A DNA stretch of 64,000 nt from JACVRN01 sp963715565 (GTDB lineage Bacteria > Acidobacteriota > Blastocatellia > Pyrinomonadales > Pyrinomonadaceae), in contig OY970256.1 in assembly GCA_963715565.1 (NCBI GenBank), forward strand, positions 310,001 to 374,000. Reading direction: 5' to 3'. Every line of letters begins with the position of its first letter. The first letter of the stretch is position 1. Made by a program: the position numbers and the translations under genes. The notes below the pieces were generated by a model, which ran no database searches, had not been told where the DNA came from, and worked only from the letters and a program-made list of their open reading frames with translations. Shown piece after piece: positions 26,542 to 34,801 of the stretch.

Positions 26542-26728
26542 AGCCCCTGAAAGGGGCGACATATCAGTAGCCCACATCGTGAGATGTGGGTCATGCGTCA
26601 GCCAGAATAATGAAGCCCCGTCAGGGGCGGCATCGATGTCGCCCCTGACGGGGCTTCGGAATTAATCGCGACGTGTGTTCCCACCACTGACGTGGTGGGC
26701 TACTGATATAACGCCTCTTTCAGGGGCT
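26542..26728. repeat. Cloverleaf intergenic element, copy B
   Basis: Same layout as 8024-8207. The outer stem (from 26542 and to 26728) encloses a ccca-type hairpin, a central arm (26612-26657) and a third ccaccac hairpin. Compared with copy A, the outer stem tip reads ctgaaagg against cctctttcag instead of cgcgagg against cctcgcg. The central arm gains a base pair (cgtcagg with cctgacg). Pairing is kept despite the sequence change. It starts 6 nt after the PfkB kinase stop. Confidence 0.8.
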
Positions 26729-26799
26729 ATTGAATACGTCAAGAATTTCTCATTAAACTATGAAGATTCTGCCGCGCTCGCTCGTACATCAGACATTTA

Positions 26800-26828
26800 G
26801 GTCAAGTCCCGGCGTTTTCAGGTATAAT
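26800..26828 (+). promoter_or_regulatory. Candidate promoter upstream of ppk1
   Basis: A perfect TATAAT lies at 26823-26828. The hexamer 17 nt upstream (ggtcaa) matches the -35 box poorly. It would start a leader of about 85 nt before ppk1. Confidence 0.3.
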
Positions 26829-26918
26829 AATTGCCAATTGGTATTTTAAGATTCTGACTGATACGGAAAGCTCTCCCGCGTTTGTTGATTTCGGTCAGGG
26901 GTTTACACGAAACGATTA

Positions 26919-29066
26919 ATGATGAGGGCTATCAATAACCAATCCTTGAAAATAGAGCAGCAAACGGACGGGCCAAACTCTACTTCTTCTCCTCCCGCGC
27001 CCAGCCAGCGCGTTATAGACCCGCTGCTTTTTAACCGCGAGCTGAGCTTGTTGGAGTTTTTTCGTCGCGTCCTGGAAGAGGCGCTCGACGAGACACAGCC
27101 TTTGCTCGAACGGCTCAAATTCCTTTCCATCTTCTCTACCAACCTCGACGAGTTTTTCATGATCCGCGTCTCGGGTTTGAAAGAGACTCTGGCGGGGGAA
27201 GCGTCCGGGCGCTCGCCGGACGGGATGACGACTGGCGAACAGTTGAAGGAGATTCGAGAGCGTTTGATTCCGATGCTGTTCGAGCAGGTGCGGGTCTTTA
27301 AGCGAGACATCCTGCAAGAGCTTGAATCCAAAGGCATCGTGATTACGCCTTACGATTCGCTTAACGAGGCGGAGCGCGAGCATCTGGAAGAGTTTTTTAT
27401 GAAGAGGGTCTTCCCGGTCCTGACGCCGCAGGGTGTTGACCCCGGACACCCGTTCCCTTACATCTCCGGTCTGAGCCTTAATCTGGGCTTGATGGTTAGT
27501 CCCGTCGCTGAGCACGGCATCACGCAATCTCTGACGGGCAGCCCCGACCCGCGTTTCGTGCGCCTGAAAATCCCGCCCCTTGTCCCTCGTCTCGTTCCGG
27601 TGGAAGAGGGCAAGACAAAGTTTGTGCTCATCGAAGAGCTGATTGCCGCTCACGTCAAATCCCTGTTCACGCGCATGCATCCCGGCAAGTGTTACGCCTT
27701 CCGCGTCACGCGCGACGCGGACGTTGCCGTGCGCGAAGAGGAAGCCGACGACCTCCTGCGTATGATGCAGCAGACGTTGCGCGAGAGACGTTTCGGCTCG
27801 CCCGTGCGTCTGGAAGTCTCGCGCGCGATGCCGAACGAGATGGTGGACTATTTGATAGAGGAACTGAAGCTGACGCGCGACGACGTGTATGTGCTGGACG
27901 ATCCGCTGGACATGACCGGCTTGATGTCGCTCTACGATTTGGAGCGTCCCGAATTGAAGGACAAGCCGTTGGCTTCGACTATCCCGGCGCGGCTGAAAAA
28001 ACAAGATTCCATCTTTAACATCGTCAGGGAGCAGAACGTTCTCCTGCATCATCCCTATCATTCCTATTCGGTCGTCACCGACTTTATCAAGGCCGCCGCG
28101 CACGACCCTCAAGTCGTCGCTATCAAGATCTGTCTTTATCGCACGGGCAAGAAGTCGCCCATCCCACAGGCTTTGATTGAAGCCAGCGAGCTTGGCAAAC
28201 AGGTGACGGTGCTGGTGGAATTGAAGGCGCGCTTTGACGAGGAGAACAACATAGCGTGGGCGAAGCGGCTGGAAGAAAAGGGCATTCACGTTGTTTACGG
28301 GCTGGTCGGTATCAAGACCCACAGCAAGCTGACGCTCGTGATTAGAAGCGAAGGCGACGAGCTGCGCCGCTACGTGCACATCGCTACGGGCAACTATAAT
28401 CCGGCCACTTCCGGCTTCTACACGGACCTTGGACTTTTGACCGCCGATGAAGAGATAGGCTCGGACGTCACAGACCTCTTTAATTTCCTGACGGGCTTCT
28501 CTCGTCAGAAAGATTATCGTCGTTTGATGGTTGCGCCCGCCAACTTGCGCGGGCAGATGATTCGTCTCATCAAACGCGAAGCGGCGCACGCGCGCGCAGG
28601 CCGTCCCGCGCACATCATCGTCAAAATCAACAGGCTCGCGGACGTCGAGATTATTCGCGCGCTCTACGAAGCCTCGCAGGCCGGAGTGCGTATAGACTTA
28701 ATCGTGCGCGGCGTCTGCATGCTTCGTCCCGGTGTCACGGGGCTTTCCGAGAACATCACTGTCAGAAGCATTGTCGGTAGATTTTTGGAGCACAGCCGCA
28801 TTTACTACTTTGCAAACGGCGGCGAGGAAGACGTCTATATCGGCAGCTCAGACTGGATGCCACGCAATTTTGATCGCCGCGTTGAGGTCATCATGCCTAT
28901 TGCGGACCCGCGCCTGAAAAGGTATCTGAAGGATGAAGTGCTGGACATCTACCTGAAGGACAATGTCAAAGCGAGGCTACTGAAGCCCGACGGAACTTAT
29001 GATAGAGTACGGGCAGACAGCGGCGAAGCAAGCATTAACAGTCAAACCTATTTTATAGGAGCTTAA
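26919..29066 (+). CDS. ppk1: Polyphosphate kinase 1
   Basis: PPK1 makes inorganic polyphosphate from ATP at the inner membrane face. It has 715 residues, a normal length. The N-domain starts LLFNRELSLLEFFRRVLEEA and FLSIFSTNLDEFFMIR. The head domain follows, then the two phospholipase-D-like catalytic domains. The autophosphorylated histidine is His468 (GIKTHSKLTL) and the second essential histidine is His625 (EHSRIYYF). ATG codons at 26919 and 26922 are both possible. An exported kinase-like protein and a DUF4956 protein follow closely, suggesting one operon. Confidence 0.95.
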   Translation: MMRAINNQSLKIEQQTDGPNSTSSPPAPSQRVIDPLLFNRELSLLEFFRRVLEEALDETQPLLERLKFLSIFSTNLDEFFMIRVSGLKETLAGEASGRSPDGMTTGEQLKEIRERLIPMLFEQVRVFKRDILQELESKGIVITPYDSLNEAEREHLEEFFMKRVFPVLTPQGVDPGHPFPYISGLSLNLGLMVSPVAEHGITQSLTGSPDPRFVRLKIPPLVPRLVPVEEGKTKFVLIEELIAAHVKSLFTRMHPGKCYAFRVTRDADVAVREEEADDLLRMMQQTLRERRFGSPVRLEVSRAMPNEMVDYLIEELKLTRDDVYVLDDPLDMTGLMSLYDLERPELKDKPLASTIPARLKKQDSIFNIVREQNVLLHHPYHSYSVVTDFIKAAAHDPQVVAIKICLYRTGKKSPIPQALIEASELGKQVTVLVELKARFDEENNIAWAKRLEEKGIHVVYGLVGIKTHSKLTLVIRSEGDELRRYVHIATGNYNPATSGFYTDLGLLTADEEIGSDVTDLFNFLTGFSRQKDYRRLMVAPANLRGQMIRLIKREAAHARAGRPAHIIVKINRLADVEIIRALYEASQAGVRIDLIVRGVCMLRPGVTGLSENITVRSIVGRFLEHSRIYYFANGGEEDVYIGSSDWMPRNFDRRVEVIMPIADPRLKRYLKDEVLDIYLKDNVKARLLKPDGTYDRVRADSGEASINSQTYFIGA

Positions 29067-29110
29067 CTCCAAAGTCCGGTCGCTTCGGGCCGCGAAATAA
29101 AAGGATAACT

Positions 29111-30079
29111 ATGCGTAAACAAACTCGATTTTACGGGCGGGTCGCGCTGGCAATCACGCTGCTCCTGAGTCTGACACCGCTCGCGCCTGCCGTGCAGGAC
29201 GGTAAGAAAATGCAGCCGACGGGCACGCCCGTTTTGTGGCGCGACCCCGGCGACATCTCTTCACGCAATCTTCTCGCTGGCCCCGGCGGTGATGAGATGA
29301 AGCCGGACATTTCCAACATCACCTTTATAGAAGAAGAGACGGGCGGCTATTCGCCAAAGTTTCGTGTTAAAGACGGCGCGGGTAAAATCTGGGTTGCAAA
29401 GCTCGGCAAAGAGTCGCAGCCCGAAACAGCCTCCACGCGTCTAGCATGGGCCATAGGCTACGTGACGGAGATTAATTATCTCTTCCCGTGCGTCGAGATT
29501 AGAAACGCGCCCGTGCCCAAGAAGGATGTCCAAAGATGTGGTGAGAACGGTTTCACCAACGTCAGGTTCGAGGCCCGGCCCGAAGGCGTCAAGCGTCTGG
29601 ACCCTTGGGGCTGGTCGAATAACCCGTTTGTCGGAACCAGGGAGTTCAAAGGCTTAATCCTTTTGATGGCGCTTATCAACAACTGGGACTTGAAGGATGA
29701 TAACAATAAAATCCTCTCGGTTCCGGGCGGCGAAGGCGGACAAAACGAGCTGCATTACATCATCAGCGATCTGGGCGCGACCTTTGGCAAGACCGGCAAT
29801 TTCATCTCGCACAATCGCAACTCGCCGCAGGATTTCGTCAAGTCCAAGTTTGTCGAGGGCGTCGACGGGAGCCGCGTCAAATTAGCTTATAACGGAAAGA
29901 ACAAGGGGCTGATGAGCAACATCACGGTCGAGGACGCGAGATGGCTCGGCGGGCTGCTCTCGAAGTTGTCGGACCAGCAGATAGGAGATGCTTTCCGGGC
30001 GGGCAACTTCTCAGCCGTCGATGTTCAGTTGCTTTCGCAAGCTGTCAGGCAGAGAATCAATCAACTGACCAGTCTCTAA
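29111..30079 (+). CDS. Exported protein with atypical kinase-like motifs
   Basis: A 322-residue protein with a signal peptide (about 1-28). I recognise no named family. The mature part shows motifs in the order of a kinase fold of the HipA/PI3-4K/FAM20 type: WVAKLG with Lys97, Glu105 in the next helix, a catalytic-loop-like NWDLKDDNN (Asp193, Asn198/199), and a metal-site-like ISDLGATFG (Asp220). This reading is inference from motif order. Two cysteines (127, 143) could form a disulphide. It lies 44 nt after ppk1 and 34 nt before the DUF4956 gene. A non-catalytic ligand-binding protein is the alternative. Confidence 0.6.
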   Translation: MRKQTRFYGRVALAITLLLSLTPLAPAVQDGKKMQPTGTPVLWRDPGDISSRNLLAGPGGDEMKPDISNITFIEEETGGYSPKFRVKDGAGKIWVAKLGKESQPETASTRLAWAIGYVTEINYLFPCVEIRNAPVPKKDVQRCGENGFTNVRFEARPEGVKRLDPWGWSNNPFVGTREFKGLILLMALINNWDLKDDNNKILSVPGGEGGQNELHYIISDLGATFGKTGNFISHNRNSPQDFVKSKFVEGVDGSRVKLAYNGKNKGLMSNITVEDARWLGGLLSKLSDQQIGDAFRAGNFSAVDVQLLSQAVRQRINQLTSL

Positions 30080-30113
30080 ACAAAGGCGTAGCGGACGCGC
30101 GTGTGTGAAGAGT

Positions 30114-31046
30114 ATGAATAAGCGTAATCTCAGGCTGGCGGGCGTGATTATCGTCATCTTTGCTGTGAGCGCCCTGATCTCTTACGTCATCTTTGGCGGC
30201 GTAGGCCGACCGGCCACGCAGCCCCCTCTCATCTCACGGCCCGGCGAAAAAAACGACACTCAGCCGGGAGCGACAACAACTACCACGGCGCAAAATCAGC
30301 AGGCCGCTCAAGACAACCGTACTCCTTTCGAGAAAGTCTTCGACCCCGATCCGCCCGAGCCGGGCACGACTACGCACATAGAACACTGGACCACGGTCTT
30401 TCTACGCGTCACCGTGAGACTGGCGCTGGCCGCGCTGCTCACAGCCGCCCTGGCCTTCAGGCCGCGCAGGTTTGCGGTCATGTTCAAACGCAATCTCTTC
30501 GTCGCGCAAACGCAGATACTGCTTGCGGTCGTTGCCTCTGCGTTGATGATGATTGTGGGCGACAGCGCCGCGCGCGCCTTCGGCATCTTTGCCGCTGTCT
30601 CGCTGGTGCGCTTCCGCACAAACATTAAAGACCCGAAAGAGATTACGGTGTTGCTGGTGAGCCTTGCGGTCGGGCTGGCAACGGGCGTCGGGCGCTGGGA
30701 ACTGGCCGCCATCCTCAGCATATTCGTCCTAACGCTGCTCTGGGCGCTGGAGTATAAAGAATCCGAGATAGTGACGCGCACTATGGACTTAAAGGTTAAG
30801 ACGAAAAACCTTGTCCAGACGCACGAGGCTATCCGCGACATCTTAAGGAAGCATAACTTCGGCTCGGAGCTGAGAGAGCTGGACCGCGAAGACGAAGACG
30901 ACCCGCTTGGCACAGTCGTTTTCTGCGTCGAGCTGAGCCCGATGATTAGCACAGACGAGCTGAGCGCAGAGATTCTATCCTCGGATCAGAACAACATAGA
31001 CAGCATCGAATGGAGCCAGCAGAAATCTGCCAACACGTATCTGTAA
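30114..31046 (+). CDS. DUF4956-family inner-membrane protein
   Basis: A 310-residue membrane protein. A first membrane segment (about 8-28) is followed by a Thr/Gln/Pro-rich extracytoplasmic linker (about 30-90). A cluster of three to four helices (about 95-215) contains AFGIFAAVSLVRFRTNIKDP, the DUF4956 hallmark, which resembles MgtC-like repeats. A soluble C-terminal domain follows. From general knowledge, DUF4956 proteins often sit beside VTC-type polyphosphate polymerases and CotH kinase-like proteins; here the partner is ppk1 with a kinase-like exported protein. An in-frame GTG at 30105 is an alternative start. Confidence 0.78.
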   Translation: MNKRNLRLAGVIIVIFAVSALISYVIFGGVGRPATQPPLISRPGEKNDTQPGATTTTTAQNQQAAQDNRTPFEKVFDPDPPEPGTTTHIEHWTTVFLRVTVRLALAALLTAALAFRPRRFAVMFKRNLFVAQTQILLAVVASALMMIVGDSAARAFGIFAAVSLVRFRTNIKDPKEITVLLVSLAVGLATGVGRWELAAILSIFVLTLLWALEYKESEIVTRTMDLKVKTKNLVQTHEAIRDILRKHNFGSELRELDREDEDDPLGTVVFCVELSPMISTDELSAEILSSDQNNIDSIEWSQQKSANTYL

Positions 31047-31129
31047 GGGATGAGGGATGAGGGATGAAAAGGAAGCTATTCAACATTGAGTAGCTCTTTC
31101 TTTACTTCATCCCTCCGCCTTCATCCCTT
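31047..31129. repeat. Heptad-word intergenic hairpin (GGGATGA type)
   Basis: Three gggatga words start immediately after the TAA of the DUF4956 gene and face ttcatcc words at about 31106-31129. Confidence 0.65.
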
Positions 31130-31152
31130 CTTCTGCGGTTTCTTCGAGACAC

Positions 31153-31189
31153 AAAAAAAGCGACCGTTCAATGAGACGGTCGCTTTTTC
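31153..31189. terminator. Bidirectional terminator between convergent genes
   Basis: A 9-bp GC-rich stem (31159-31167 with 31176-31184) is flanked by A-runs on the left and T-runs on the right. It serves both the DUF4956 operon and the convergent phosphatase gene. Confidence 0.8.
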
Positions 31190-31208
31190 TTTTTGACTAA
31201 ATCTTATC

Positions 31209-31817
31209 TTAACGGCCACCTGCTTGAGCGGCTGCGGCTGGTGCGTTTGTGCGCGCTGCCTGCATTTGCTCCCAGTAATTCTCTACGAATTTCTTGTAGT
31301 CGCCGTGGCCCCACGAGGTGTAGAAGTCGAACTTCTTCATCTCCGCGTAAACCTGATCATAGTTCCAGCCGTACTTGGTGAAGCGATAAACCGCGCCCAT
31401 AGAGCCCGTGCGGTGACGACCGCCCGCGCAGTGTACGTAGAATTTGCCGGTCTCGGGGTCGTCGACAATCTTCATAAACGCATCGACCCACTCCTGTTTC
31501 GGATAGGTCTTGCCTTCCATGGGGATGTTGAAGTAGCGCATGCCGAGGGCTTCGACCATCTGCTTTTCGTACTCTTTCGGCTCGGCCTGAAGGTCAATCA
31601 CGGTATGGATGCCTAGCGCATGGAGGGCTTCATAATCCTCTTGCTTCTTGGGCTGTGCGCCGCGATAAAAGCGCTCATCCATCTGGCCGAAATTCTTAAT
31701 CTTGACGTTGGAGAAGGATTGTTCGGTTGACTGTCCGTAAGAAACAATGGCGAGGAGGAAAATTGCAATCAGTGTACTGGCAGCGGACAGAACAGGGTAT
31801 CGAGTCGAACGTATCAT
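31209..31817 (-). CDS. Exported CX5R (dual-specificity/tyrosine-type) phosphatase
   Basis: A 202-residue exported protein. The signal peptide covers about residues 1-28. The active-site loop VHCAGGRHRTG gives nucleophile Cys130 and Arg136 in the CX5R spacing of the protein-tyrosine/dual-specificity phosphatases. RFYRGAQP near residue 49-56 and LGIHTVIDLQAE are typical of the bacterial DSP-like group (also of some inositol-phosphate phosphatases). The C-terminal tail is Ala/Gln-rich. GGAGG lies 7 nt before the ATG at 31817, which is preferred to the ATG 6 nt upstream. It is convergent with the kinase-like/DUF4956 genes; a functional link is speculative. Confidence 0.85.
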   Translation of the reverse strand: MIRSTRYPVLSAASTLIAIFLLAIVSYGQSTEQSFSNVKIKNFGQMDERFYRGAQPKKQEDYEALHALGIHTVIDLQAEPKEYEKQMVEALGMRYFNIPMEGKTYPKQEWVDAFMKIVDDPETGKFYVHCAGGRHRTGSMGAVYRFTKYGWNYDQVYAEMKKFDFYTSWGHGDYKKFVENYWEQMQAARTNAPAAAAQAGGR

Positions 31818-32149
31818 TAGCATACCTCCAGAGCTTAAAAAATAACCAAAATCTATTGAGGAATTACTTGAAAAGGGGGCTAACCTAACAGCTTTTGCAA
31901 GCTCTCTATCGCCAAAAAATAAGATGCAATGGAGCCTGATAAAGTTGTTCTTGGTTTCGGTAGAACTCGCCCGTGTCTGGACGGCCCGCGCGTCCCCGTT
32001 TGCGTAAAAAATTAGACCTGTCTTTCCGTTTCGTCAAGATTTTTCTCCCCCGCGGGCGACCCCTCCCGTGGTTGCGTCCTCGTGGAGGGGCGCGTTAAAC
32101 TGGCGTCGTTCATTATCTTAACCTTCAATTGTGAGCCGAGGATAACTGC
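31818..32149. other. Divergent intergenic region
   Basis: No gene is seen in these 332 nt. A hairpin (32060-32066 with 32084-32090) lies upstream of the DUF2007 gene. Promoters for both divergent genes are expected here, but no hexamer pair is convincing. Confidence 0.3.
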
Positions 32150-32596
32150 ATGTTCTGTCCCGTTTGCGAGTCTGAATATCAGCCGGGAATTAATACGTGC
32201 CCGGATGACGGCGCGGATTTAGTCGAGAAACTGACAGCTGATAACACGGCGCAGGATCATAGCGAGGCGCGGTTTGTGCCGCTGCATAATGTCGGCTCGC
32301 CCGCAGAGGCCGAGATGGTCAACGACATTTTAATGCAAAACGACATTCGCTCAGTCGTGCAATCGGGCGGCATGGATGCCCTCTCGCCGCTGCTTTCGAC
32401 GTCTTCGCCGGGGGCCGTAGTGCTTGTGGACGAGCGCGACTACGACCGCGCCATGGAGATTTACAACGCCTTCTTCGGCAACGACACGACTCCGCTCACG
32501 GGCACGACCCTTGAGGAAGACGAAGAAGTAGCGGAAGATGAAGCGGAAGAAAGGGCGGAAGCCGAGTCGGAAGAAGGAGACGCGGAGACGCGGTGA
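32150..32596 (+). CDS. Zinc-ribbon DUF2007-family protein
   Basis: A 148-residue cytoplasmic protein. Residues 1-25 form a zinc-ribbon half-pair (FCPVCESEYQPG, TCPDDGADL). Residues about 40-105 match DUF2007, a putative signal-transducing domain (FVPLHNVGSPAEAEMVNDIL and VLVDERDYDRAMEIYN). The last ~35 residues are almost all Glu, Asp and Ala. The final codons before TGA are part of a gagacgcg word repeat that continues downstream, so the acidic tail may partly be repeat-derived. cutA follows. Confidence 0.75.
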   Translation: MFCPVCESEYQPGINTCPDDGADLVEKLTADNTAQDHSEARFVPLHNVGSPAEAEMVNDILMQNDIRSVVQSGGMDALSPLLSTSSPGAVVLVDERDYDRAMEIYNAFFGNDTTPLTGTTLEEDEEVAEDEAEERAEAESEEGDAETR

Positions 32597-32693
32597 CGCG
32601 GAGACACGGCGCAAAAGAAATTACGACTATGTTAGACATTTGTTTTTCTATGCGTCTCCTCGGTCTCCCACTCTCCGCGTCTCAGCGTCTCGT
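32577..32693. repeat. Word-repeat hairpin (GAGACGCG type) overlapping a coding end
   Basis: Eight-nt words gagacgcg, gagacgcg, gtgacgcg, gagacac span the stop codon of the DUF2007 gene. They face cgtctcc, ggtctcc, ctccgcg, tctcagcgtctcg words at 32651-32693, just before the cutA ribosome site. Confidence 0.55.
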
Positions 32694-32705
32694 ATGGAGG
32701 TTAAT

Positions 32706-33089
32706 ATGAGTGAGGAAAACGCGACTCCGATTGTGGTCCTGATGACGGCGGGCCGGGGTGAAGAGGCCGTGCGTTTGGCCGAAACCCTTGTGCTGGCAAG
32801 GCTCGCGGCCTGCGTGCAGATATTGCCGGAGATGGAATCGGTCTACTGGTGGGAAGGCAATGTCGAGCGCCAGCCCGAGCATCTTCTGCTGGTCAAGACG
32901 ACGCGCGAAAATTTCCCGGCTTTAGAACAGACCGTGCGCTCGCTTCACAGTTACAAAACGCCGGAGATTATCGCTCTGCCTGTGACGGATGCGTCCGCGC
33001 CTTACCTGGAATGGCTGACGGCTACCGTCCGTTCGCCGCAAAGCGTCGAGAATCACAACACCGCGAAGGCTGCCCCTGAGACACAGTGA
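32706..33089 (+). CDS. cutA: Divalent-cation tolerance protein CutA
   Basis: A small trimeric cytoplasmic protein linked to copper and divalent metal tolerance. The CutA core is visible as LARLAACVQILPEMESVYWW (residues about 30-49), then LLLVKTTRENFPALEQTV and SLHSYKTPEIIALPV. The 127 residues include a ~20-residue tail beyond the usual ~105-110. GGAGG lies 5 nt before the ATG; the frame is open upstream only through the repeat. Confidence 0.93.
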   Translation: MSEENATPIVVLMTAGRGEEAVRLAETLVLARLAACVQILPEMESVYWWEGNVERQPEHLLLVKTTRENFPALEQTVRSLHSYKTPEIIALPVTDASAPYLEWLTATVRSPQSVENHNTAKAAPETQ

Positions 33090-33126
33090 GCCGTTGCGCG
33101 CGAGCGAGCGAAAGCTTTGCTTGTAT

Positions 33127-33879
33127 CTAGGTGGTTAGGAGGTCGTCCGAGATTGTCTTGTCCAGCTTGCGCAGAGCATCCTGACTTTGCGCGATTATTT
33201 CCACTACCTCGGCGGGCGAATCCGTAATATGCAGTAGCTGCAAATCCCGCTCAGCAATTTTCCCTTCGACCAGCAACATATTCGTAATCCAATCAATCAT
33301 CGCCTTCCAGTAGTCAGAGCAGAAAAGCACTACTGGAAAGTTTCTAATCTTGCGCGTCTGTATGAGCGTCAGCGCTTCAAACAGCTCGTCCAGTGTGCCG
33401 AAGCCACCGGGGAAGATGATGAAGGCGCAGCTATATTTGACGAACATGGTCTTGCGCACGAAGAAGTATTTGAAGGTCAGCGAGCGAGTCAGATAAGGAT
33501 TAACATGCTGCTCGAAAGGCAGCTCTATGTTGCAGCCGATGGAGAGCCCGCCCGCCTCGAACGCGCCCTTGTTAGCCGCTTCCATGATGCCCGGCCCGCC
33601 GCCCGTGATGACGGCAAAGCCCGCTTTCGCTAAAAGCGCAGCCGTTTCCTCTGCGGCCAGGTACTGCGGGTCGTCCGGTTTGGTGCGCGCCGACCCGAAG
33701 ATGGCTACGCCGCGCGTCACGGTCGCCAGCTCGTCAAAGCCCTCTACGAACTCGCCCATGATGCGGAACACGCGCCACGTATCCGTGTTTGTAAACTCGT
33801 CCGCGCGGGGCGATTCCAGTAGCTGCTCGTCCTGCGTCGTATCGTGAGCCGGTTTATTTGTTGCGTCAGTCTCAGCCAT
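33127..33879 (-). CDS. LOG-family (TIGR00730) Rossmann-fold protein
   Basis: A 250-residue protein of the LOG/lysine-decarboxylase-like family; characterised relatives are cytokinin-type nucleoside 5'-monophosphate phosphoribohydrolases. The diagnostic motifs are GGGPGIMEAANKGAFEAGG (about residues 94-112) and PGGFGTLDELFEALTL (about 156-171). The ATG at 33879 is chosen; the frame is open upstream only through a heptad hairpin. It is convergent with cutA and follows fabI on the same strand. Confidence 0.88.
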   Translation of the reverse strand: MAETDATNKPAHDTTQDEQLLESPRADEFTNTDTWRVFRIMGEFVEGFDELATVTRGVAIFGSARTKPDDPQYLAAEETAALLAKAGFAVITGGGPGIMEAANKGAFEAGGLSIGCNIELPFEQHVNPYLTRSLTFKYFFVRKTMFVKYSCAFIIFPGGFGTLDELFEALTLIQTRKIRNFPVVLFCSDYWKAMIDWITNMLLVEGKIAERDLQLLHITDSPAEVVEIIAQSQDALRKLDKTISDDLLTT

Positions 33880-33886
33880 AAGAAAA

Positions 33887-33960
33887 AGTGACAAGTGACA
33901 AGTGACAAGTGACGAGCAAGAAGGTTTTATCTTGTCACTCGTCACTTGTCACTTGTCACT
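33887..33960. repeat. Heptad-word intergenic hairpin (GTGACAA type)
   Basis: Three gtgacaa words and one gtgacga face tgtcact, cgtcact, tgtcact, tgtcact. It fills the space between the fabI end and the LOG gene start. Confidence 0.72.
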
Positions 33961-33964
33961 GCTT

Positions 33965-34726
33965 TTATACCGCCATGATGTTGTAGCCGCAGTCTACGTG
34001 TAGCACTTCGCCGGTGATGCCTGAAGAGAGCGGGCTGCAGAGGAAGAGGGCTGTGTTGCCGACCTCGCGCGCTTCCACGTTGCGGCGCAAAGGGGCGCGC
34101 TCGGCGTGGTGTTTGAGCATTGTGGACATATTGCTGACGGCGCGTGCCGACAGCGTGTTGATGGGTCCGGCGCTGATGGTGTTTACCCGTATGTTGTGTT
34201 TGCCTAAATCGTAAGCCAGATAGCGCGTGCTTGCTTCGAGCGCGGCCTTCGCAACCCCCATGACGTTGTAATTGGGCACGACCTTTTCCGCGCCGTAGTA
34301 GGTCATGGAAACAATGCTCCCGCCTTCGGTCATCAGTGGCAGCGCGGCGCGCGCAAGTTGTGCAAGGCTGTAAGCGCTTACTTCCAAGGCCGTCAAAAAT
34401 CCTTCGCGCGACGTGTTCAAAAACTCGCCTTCCAACTCTTCCTTCGGCGCGTAAGCGATGCTGTGAACGAGGAAGTCCAGCCGCCCGAACTCCTGCTTTA
34501 ATCGCTCGAAGGCCGTTGCGACCTCTTCCGGATTCGTCACGTCGCAGGGCAGTACGAGCGCGCCCAGCATGTCGCGCGTCAAGCCTTCCACGTTCTCCTT
34601 CAAGCGTTCGCCCTGGTAGGTAAAGGCCAGCCGCGCGCCCGCTTCATGCAGGGCTTCGGCGGTGGCCCACGCGATAGAGCGTTTGTTGGCGACGCCGAAG
34701 ATGATACCGAATTTATTCTGTAGCAT
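33965..34726 (-). CDS. fabI: Enoyl-[acyl-carrier-protein] reductase (NADH)
   Basis: FabI carries out the last reduction of each fatty-acid elongation cycle. It is a 253-residue short-chain dehydrogenase-fold enzyme. The modified cofactor motif is GVANKRSIAWATAEAL. The catalytic Tyr-x6-Lys is found as YYGAEKVVPNYNVMGVAKA, with the Tyr near residue 155. RVNTISAGPINTLSA follows as expected. AAGGA lies 9 nt before the ATG. Confidence 0.94.
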   Translation of the reverse strand: MLQNKFGIIFGVANKRSIAWATAEALHEAGARLAFTYQGERLKENVEGLTRDMLGALVLPCDVTNPEEVATAFERLKQEFGRLDFLVHSIAYAPKEELEGEFLNTSREGFLTALEVSAYSLAQLARAALPLMTEGGSIVSMTYYGAEKVVPNYNVMGVAKAALEASTRYLAYDLGKHNIRVNTISAGPINTLSARAVSNMSTMLKHHAERAPLRRNVEAREVGNTALFLCSPLSSGITGEVLHVDCGYNIMAV

Positions 34727-34801
34727 GGGGAGTGTTCCTTAAAGATGTAGAAGCTTGAGCCGCTGTCGAATTGTTAGCCGTAGCTCATACGCGCCCGCGT
34801 C

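Noticed and set aside
26916..28613. Long minus-strand open frame opposite ppk1 (565 codons)
   Set aside because: It is the antisense shadow of a clear ppk1 gene; the translated sequence has no family features. High GC at third codon positions creates such frames.
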